From contig PSLA01000024.1 in NCBI GenBank assembly GCA_040289295.1, positions 1 to 30,965 on the forward strand: DNA of 30,965 nt. Reading direction: 5' to 3'. Positions 24,474 through 29,517 of the stretch are shown here, piece by piece (position 1 is the stretch's first letter; each line of letters opens with the position of its first letter). The position numbers and the translations under genes are program-made. The notes beneath the pieces were generated by a model. The model saw only the letters and a program-made list of their open reading frames with translations. It searched no databases and was not told the origin of the DNA. Source of the DNA: J051 sp040289295. GTDB taxonomy: Bacteria; Armatimonadota; Fimbriimonadia; Fimbriimonadales; ATM1.

Positions 24474-25403
24474 ATGGGAGCGTTTCAATCTCCGAAAGAA
24501 TGGGGTCCGCTCATCACGGCCATGGTAAGCCCGATGAACCCGGACGGCTCGATCAACTATGAAGCAGCCGAAGCGCTAGCGAACTATTTGGTTGACGAGC
24601 AGCGTAACACCGGAATCGTCGTTGGAGGGACCACTGGTGAGTCACCCACGCTCACCGACAAAGAGAAGACGCAACTGCTCGGCACGGTGCTCGGCGCGGT
24701 CGGCGACCGAGCCGCTGTGATCTTTGGTGCGGGAACCTACGACACAAAGCACAGCATCTACCTCACGCAGGCGGCAACGGAGATGGGCGCGCACGGCATC
24801 ATGCTCGTGTCGCCCTACTACAGCAAGCCTACGCAAGAGGGACTCTATCAGCACTTCCGTACGGTGGCCGAGCGCACCGACCTTCCCGTTATGCTGTACA
24901 ACATTGAGGGTCGGACCGGAGTGAACATCGAGACGTCGACGCTGTTGCGCCTCGCCGAAGACGTACAGAACATCTGCGCCGTAAAGGAGGCGAGCGGAAA
25001 TCTCGCCCAAGTTGCCGAGGTCGCCGCCGCACTCCCCAACGGCTTCCGCATTTACAGCGGGGATGATATCCTCACGCTGCCGGTACTCAGTGTCGGCGGC
25101 ATTGGAGTCGTCAGCGTGGCGGGGCACGTGGCGGGCAAGAAGATCATGGAGATGATGGAGACGTTCTTCAAGGCGCCGCACGAGGCTGCGAAGTTGAACC
25201 GCAAGCTCGTGCCGCTTCTGAAGGCGCTCTTTTGCACCACGAACCCGATCCCAGTGAAGTACGCCGTGTCGCTGTTCGGCTTTGACGTCGCAAACTATCG
25301 GCTGCCGATGGTGCCGCTGACGGACGAACAGAAGGCGATGGTGCAGCATGCGATGGAGAAACTCGGCCTGCTGGAGGCCCGCGCCGCCGTGCGGGGCGGG
25401 TAA
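24474..25403 (+). CDS. dapA: 4-hydroxy-tetrahydrodipicolinate synthase
   Basis: Condenses aspartate semialdehyde, the product of asd, with pyruvate in the diaminopimelate/lysine route. The 309-residue TIM-barrel protein has GGTTGESPTLTDKEK with the active-site Thr pair, the SPYYSKPTQEGL segment, catalytic Tyr and Arg in MLYNIEGRTGVN, and Schiff-base lysine K171 in AVKEASGN. One oddity: the usual Pro in YNxPxRTG is Glu here. RBS GGAGG at 24463-24467 lies at the end of the small upstream ORF. It ends 28 nt before the convergent glutaredoxin-like gene with no obvious terminator. Confidence 0.95.
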   Translation: MGAFQSPKEWGPLITAMVSPMNPDGSINYEAAEALANYLVDEQRNTGIVVGGTTGESPTLTDKEKTQLLGTVLGAVGDRAAVIFGAGTYDTKHSIYLTQAATEMGAHGIMLVSPYYSKPTQEGLYQHFRTVAERTDLPVMLYNIEGRTGVNIETSTLLRLAEDVQNICAVKEASGNLAQVAEVAAALPNGFRIYSGDDILTLPVLSVGGIGVVSVAGHVAGKKIMEMMETFFKAPHEAAKLNRKLVPLLKALFCTTNPIPVKYAVSLFGFDVANYRLPMVPLTDEQKAMVQHAMEKLGLLEARAAVRGG

Positions 25404-25431
25404 CAGCGAGCGATTCGGTTGCCCGCGGCGC

Positions 25432-25674
25432 CTATGCGTTGCCGAGGTTCAACAACTGTCGAAGCCGCGCCTCTTCGAAACCGATGACGGTTTCGACGCC
25501 GATCACCGTAACCGGTGTGGTCATTGTTCCGAGGTCTCTGAGCGTTTCAACAGCCGCCGGGTGTTCAGCGATGTAACGCTCATTGAAGACAACGCTGTGC
25601 CTTCGAAGGAACTCCTTCGTCATCTCACAGAAGTGTCAACCAGGCTGAGTAAAAACAGTTGGAGTACTGTCCAT
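25432..25674 (-). CDS. Glutaredoxin-like protein, candidate selenoprotein (in-frame TGA at the redox motif)
   Basis: Read through its TGA, this frame encodes 80 residues with a compact glutaredoxin/NrdH-type fold: MDSTPTVFTQPG, then TGA at 25636-25638 (residue 13), then HFCEMTKEFLRRHS, the cis-Pro segment TMTTPVTVIG and the closing GFEEARLRQLL. The TGA falls exactly where the first Cys of CxxC is expected, giving UxxC if decoded as selenocysteine. TGA is an ordinary stop in other genes here (alaS, obgE, nadD), so a changed genetic code is unlikely. A hairpin downstream of the TGA fits a bacterial SECIS. TAGACT lies 6 nt before the ATG, and the gene follows the protease stop by 14 nt. Alternatives: a nonsense mutation or one-base assembly error (TGC or TGT). 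No sel genes are in the window. Confidence 0.72.
25595..25630 (-). promoter_or_regulatory. Candidate bacterial SECIS element
   Basis: Beginning 5 nt after the in-frame TGA (minus strand), CTGTG pairs with CACAG, and inside it CGAAGG pairs with CCTTCG around an AGTT loop (25604-25619). The loop G is 24 nt after the TGA, within the range known for bacterial SECIS hairpins. The hairpin is coding sequence, so chance pairing cannot be excluded without a folding and alignment test. Confidence 0.5.
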
Positions 25675-25688
25675 GCGGCGAGTCTACT

Positions 25689-28600
25689 TCACCGGCCCAC
25701 ACGCCGCAGAATCTCTTGAATCGCTCGCTCCAGTTGCGGGTCGCGGTCCGTGAGGAACTCCTCGTTCCTCCACGGCACCCGAATGTCGGGCTGCTGGCCG
25801 ATGTTCTCCATCGGGCTGCCGTCCATCCGATACACCGCGCCCATCGGCATCCGGATGCTCGTGCCGTCTACCAGCTGCGAGCCCCACGTCCAGATGACAT
25901 ATCCCGGCGTCGGCATCCCGACGAGCGTCGCAAGGCCGCGCTCCTTCATCGCGTAGGGGAACATCTCTGCGTTCGAGAACGAGTTCTCGTGCATCAGCAC
26001 GATGATCGGCTTGTTCCAGAGGCGGTCGCTCGGCGCGTTCTGCAAAAACGAGTCGCGATACCGGTAGTAACCGTGAGGCTTGCGTTCGAGCCAGTCGATC
26101 AGCGTGTCGCTGATGTTGCCACCACCGTTGAAACGCACATCGATGATCATTGCGTCGCGGCCCTGGGCGCGTTCCCAGAACTCCTCCTCGAAGAGCGCTT
26201 GGTTCGTCCCTCCCATCCCGGCGATATGAACGTAGCTCACGCGGCCGTTCGTCTCTCTTTCGACGCGTTCGCGGTTCTTCCGGACCCAGTTCTCTTGCCA
26301 AAGACTACGCATTCCGCTGGACGATTGGGCGGCATACCGAACTTCGCGCGCGCCCTCCTTGGTTGGCACGTCGTTGACGAGGAAGACGAGGTCGCGCCCG
26401 CCCTGGTTATGCAGCGTGTCCCAAAGGTGTTCATCTAAGCTGACATCCTTACCGTTGATTGCAAGCACATACTCTCCAGGTTTGATCGCAGTTTTCTCGA
26501 ACCACGCCGGCGCGCCCTCGAGCACTTCGGCAACGCGGATGCCAGGCCCTTCATAGGAATAATCGAAGAAAAACCCAGGATGAGAAACGGATGGCCCGCT
26601 TACACCGCCGGGCGCACTGCCAACCTCGGAGTGCGAAGCCTCGAGCTCGCCCACCATCAGGTTCAGCAGTTCCGAGAACTCGCGACGATGACCAATGCCT
26701 TCCAGGAGTGGTTCGTACCGCGCCCGAATCGCCGACCAGTCCCGACCGTGGAAGTTCCCGTCGTAAAATCCGCGGTTGTACATCCGATAGAACTGAACGA
26801 ACGCCGCTTTACGGACCTGGTCCAAATCCTGAATCAGCTCTGCACGGAAGGCGATCGTGCTAACAGGGTAGTTGCCACTCAGGGTTACTTTGAACAGTTC
26901 GCCATTTCTGAGCCCATACGCCGTCTTACCATCCTTTGCCAGCGTAAAGGAGGCGACACCATCCACGATCTGCCGCCCTCCCTCGCCGTCGTAGTTGGTT
27001 GTCCATAGGCTGGATCCGACCAAGAAGTATAGTTTGCCAGTCTCCTTGTCTATCGTCACGCTGCCAGTTACGTTTTGGTCGAGGAACCGTCGAGCGCGGT
27101 CAGCGATCCCGTCGAAGTCTATATCAATCCGCAAATCCTCCGACGGCTTTTCGTACTTCAACTTAATCTCATTCGGATGGGCGTTCTCTTTCTGCAGCGG
27201 CACGATCATGAAGCCGCCGCTTACGCCCGAGCGGCTGTAGTAGAGATACTTGCCATCGCCCGACCAGCCGAGAGACCAATAGTTCACATTGCGCTGGCTT
27301 ATGTTGTGAACCTCCCCCGTCTCCACGCTTACGACGAGTACGTCGCGCGTGCTACCGGGGCGCTGCGCGGTGTATGCGATCCATCGGGAGTCAGGCGACC
27401 AGGCGATCTCCCCACCACCGCTGGTTCCGAAGAAGTGGCTGCCTGCTTGGTCTACAAGGCGCCTCGGCGAAGAGCTGCCATCGGTCGGCCACAGGTAGAT
27501 GCCGCCCTGAGGACCGGCAACCCAGAATGCCAGCGTTTTTCCGTTGGGGGAGAGCGTCGGTCTAAACGCGTCGTCCGTGCCCGCCCAGATCGGCTTCACT
27601 TCCTTCGTTTCGACGGTCAGTTCGAAGAGGCGGACGTTGTAGTCCCGGTCGCTGGCGAAGAACAGACGCTTGCCCTCCGCGTCCCAAGTGAAGTCTTCGT
27701 CAATGCCTGGATAGTCCGTCAGCCGAGTCGCGTCGTCCTTGTTACGATTGTCCGGCTTCTCAAGGGGGACAGCCCAGAGTTCGGACCCGACGCGGAAGGC
27801 GAACGTCTTCGCGTCGGGGGAAACCTCGGCCTCCTCGGCGCCTGACGTGAAGACCCGACGAGACCAGGTAGTCGTCTTCTGATCCCCGTAGACGCGGATC
27901 GGAACCTCCGCCTCCTTTCCATTCGCGAAGCGATAAATCCTGCCGTCGCGTTCGTAGACCAGAGTGCCATCCTTCGAGATGGAGGGCCAGCGGATCGCCG
28001 CACCTACCGCATTGGTTATCCGTCGGCCCTGACCGTTCAGGTCGAGTCGCCACAGGTTCGGCGTCCGATCCGCCGTGTCCTGAAACTTCGTCGGCTCCTT
28101 GTTGAGCCAGGTCACGCTCGGCGTTACGTCGCCATAGGTGACCGTATAGACGAACCTGCCATCAGGCGCGAAGAGCGGCCAGAGGTGCTGCCGATCATCC
28201 TGCACCAACGAGCGGACTTTGCCCGTCGCGACGTCGATCAAAACCAGCTTGGCGGCGGCGCTACCGTTGTATCGCGGGCGCGTCCAGGGGAAGCCGTGCC
28301 GTATGGCGACGATCGTTTTCCCGTCTGGGGAGAAGTGCGGCTCGCTGTAGCCTTGATAATCCATCGAGAGCATCCGGAAGCGCAGCGTGCGCACGTCGAG
28401 AACGAAGATTCCTGTCCATAACGCCTCGCGACGCGCGGCGAACGTGATCCAGCGACCATCCGGAGACCAATCTGTCGCCACTTCGTCGAAACCCGAGTAC
28501 GTGAGCTGACGAATCTCCCCGCCAGCCAAAGGCACTGCGAAGACATCTAGATTGCCGTTGCGGTCGCTGCTAAACGCAATCCACTTGCCGTCGGGGCTCC

Positions 28601-28835
28601 AGATCGGATTCGTGTCAAGCTCGACGTGGTTCGTGATCTGAGTGGCGACTCCGCCTTCTGCCGACACGACGTAGATGTCTCCGCGATATTGGAACGCAAT
28701 CTTCGACCCGTCCGGGCTAATCGCGGGCCGCTTGGCACCCACAATTCCCCGCGCCGTTGACTCGGTCAACTGAGCCATCGAGGAGACGCCTACCAACGCA
28801 ACGGCACAGACGAAAAGGGCAACAGATGTCCTCAT
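25689..28835 (-). CDS. Secreted tricorn-type S41 peptidase
   Basis: A 1,048-residue exported protease. An N-terminal signal peptide (MRTSVALFVCAVALVGV) is followed by WD40/TolB-like beta-propeller repeats (several ISPDGSKIAF, WSPDGKWIAFSSD, FSPDGKTI motifs) over about residues 30-600, a helical bundle region, a PDZ-like domain (about 755-830, GIRVAEVLEGAPAW) and the S41 catalytic part: VRFNGGGNISD and the nucleophile S952 in ENSFSNAEMFPYAM. In archaeal tricorn, propellers gate peptides from the proteasome; bacterial secreted relatives act outside the cytoplasm. ATG at 28835 suits the signal peptide; the frame is open to 28907, but that crosses the promoter. The glutaredoxin-like gene follows 14 nt downstream. 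Confidence 0.92.
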   Translation of the reverse strand: MRTSVALFVCAVALVGVSSMAQLTESTARGIVGAKRPAISPDGSKIAFQYRGDIYVVSAEGGVATQITNHVELDTNPIWSPDGKWIAFSSDRNGNLDVFAVPLAGGEIRQLTYSGFDEVATDWSPDGRWITFAARREALWTGIFVLDVRTLRFRMLSMDYQGYSEPHFSPDGKTIVAIRHGFPWTRPRYNGSAAAKLVLIDVATGKVRSLVQDDRQHLWPLFAPDGRFVYTVTYGDVTPSVTWLNKEPTKFQDTADRTPNLWRLDLNGQGRRITNAVGAAIRWPSISKDGTLVYERDGRIYRFANGKEAEVPIRVYGDQKTTTWSRRVFTSGAEEAEVSPDAKTFAFRVGSELWAVPLEKPDNRNKDDATRLTDYPGIDEDFTWDAEGKRLFFASDRDYNVRLFELTVETKEVKPIWAGTDDAFRPTLSPNGKTLAFWVAGPQGGIYLWPTDGSSSPRRLVDQAGSHFFGTSGGGEIAWSPDSRWIAYTAQRPGSTRDVLVVSVETGEVHNISQRNVNYWSLGWSGDGKYLYYSRSGVSGGFMIVPLQKENAHPNEIKLKYEKPSEDLRIDIDFDGIADRARRFLDQNVTGSVTIDKETGKLYFLVGSSLWTTNYDGEGGRQIVDGVASFTLAKDGKTAYGLRNGELFKVTLSGNYPVSTIAFRAELIQDLDQVRKAAFVQFYRMYNRGFYDGNFHGRDWSAIRARYEPLLEGIGHRREFSELLNLMVGELEASHSEVGSAPGGVSGPSVSHPGFFFDYSYEGPGIRVAEVLEGAPAWFEKTAIKPGEYVLAINGKDVSLDEHLWDTLHNQGGRDLVFLVNDVPTKEGAREVRYAAQSSSGMRSLWQENWVRKNRERVERETNGRVSYVHIAGMGGTNQALFEEEFWERAQGRDAMIIDVRFNGGGNISDTLIDWLERKPHGYYRYRDSFLQNAPSDRLWNKPIIVLMHENSFSNAEMFPYAMKERGLATLVGMPTPGYVIWTWGSQLVDGTSIRMPMGAVYRMDGSPMENIGQQPDIRVPWRNEEFLTDRDPQLERAIQEILRRVGR

Positions 28836-28842
28836 GCAGCGC

Positions 28843-28850
28843 TTTTTACC
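28843..28850 (-). promoter_or_regulatory. Putative -10 element of the tricorn-type peptidase gene (GGTAAAAA)
   Basis: On the minus strand GGTAAAAA ends 7 nt before the ATG at 28835, the same leaderless spacing seen at asd and the aldehyde dehydrogenase. The final T of the pattern is A here. Confidence 0.45.
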
Positions 28851-28967
28851 ACGCCAGGCGCCGAACAGCAGAACACCAGGGAGCGTTCGCGTTCTCGCGA
28901 ACACCAATCTGCCGGGTTGTGATGGCTCGGACTAGGCTCGGCGGGACGCTCGCCCTTGCTTACGCCA

Positions 28968-29000
28968 CCCTCTCCCTGCGGGAGAGGGTCGGGGTGAGGG
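28968..29000 (+). repeat. REP-like palindromic repeat upstream of gcvH
   Basis: CCCTCTCCC-TGC-GGGAGAGGG is a perfect 9-bp inverted repeat, followed by TCGGGGTGAGGG. The core and the GGGGTGAGGG arm recur at four other sites near gcvH and gcvPA. Confidence 0.9.
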
Positions 29001-29030
29001 CACCCTCGCGGAAACGCTCGCCGTTCCTTC

Positions 29031-29038
29031 GGTAGAAT
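29031..29038 (+). promoter_or_regulatory. Putative -10 element of gcvH (GGTAGAAT)
   Basis: GGTAGAAT, identical to the alaS element, ends 19 nt before the TTG start of gcvH, leaving room for the GGAGGA ribosome binding site at 29047-29052. Confidence 0.5.
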
Positions 29039-29057
29039 GCGCGGCCGGAGGACGCAG

Positions 29058-29517
29058 TTGAACATCCCTGACGACCTGAAGTACACCCGAACCCACGAAT
29101 GGGTCAAGATCGAAGGCGACATCGCCACCGTCGGCATCACCGAGTACGCGCAGACCGAACTCGGTGACATCGTTTACGTTGATCTACCCTCTCCCGGCCG
29201 AGTTGTAGAGGCGGGGCANNNNNNNNNNNNNNNNNNNNNNNNNNNNNNNNNNNNNNNNNNNNNAGACGCTCGGCAGCATCGAATCCGTCAAGACGGTCTC
29301 GGACCTGTACGCCCCCGTGAGCGGCGAGGTCTCCGAGGTGAACGGCGCCCTCGAGGGGACGCCTGAGTTGGTGAACTCCGACCCTTACGGCGCAGGCTGG
29401 CTCGTAAAGATCAACGTGGCCAATGTGCCCGACGACTTGCTCGACGCTGAAGCCTACAAGGAGGCCGTGAACGGCCCTCACCCCAACCCTCTCCCACAGG
29501 GAGAGGGAGTTAATTGA
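29058..29517 (+). CDS. gcvH: Glycine cleavage system H protein
   Basis: Lipoyl carrier that shuttles the aminomethyl group between the P, T and L proteins of glycine cleavage. The TTG at 29058, 5 nt after GGAGGA, gives MNIPDDLKYTRTHEWVKIEG, the normal H-protein start. After the gap, the correct frame reads TLGSIESVKTVSDLYAPVSG, with the lipoylated Lys in ESVKT. If the 45-N gap is really closed by a one-base overlap, the protein is 137 residues with Lys at 63, as in known H proteins. Its last 14 residues (GPHPNPLPQGEGVN) come from a REP-like repeat rather than the usual tail. The stop overlaps the gcvPA ATG (TGATG). Confidence 0.94.
29219..29263. other. Assembly gap (45 N) inside gcvH, probably spurious
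   Basis: The left flank ends GGGGCA and the right begins AGACGCTC. Merging them on the shared A gives GGGCAGACGCTC, which restores the frame and exactly the expected six residues between Ala-Gly and the lipoyl motif ESVK. Confidence 0.75.
29475..29507 (-). repeat. REP-like palindromic repeat forming the gcvH 3' end
   Basis: CCCTCACCCCAACCCTCTCCC followed after ACA by GGGAGAGGG; orientation is opposite to the copy at 28968. It lies in frame at the end of gcvH and encodes its C-terminal tail. Confidence 0.9.

Noticed and set aside
25432..25638. Reassigned genetic code (TGA = Trp) to explain the glutaredoxin TGA
   Set aside because: TGA ends alaS, obgE, nadD, the TonB receptor and the tricorn-type peptidase at the expected protein lengths, so it is a normal stop here.
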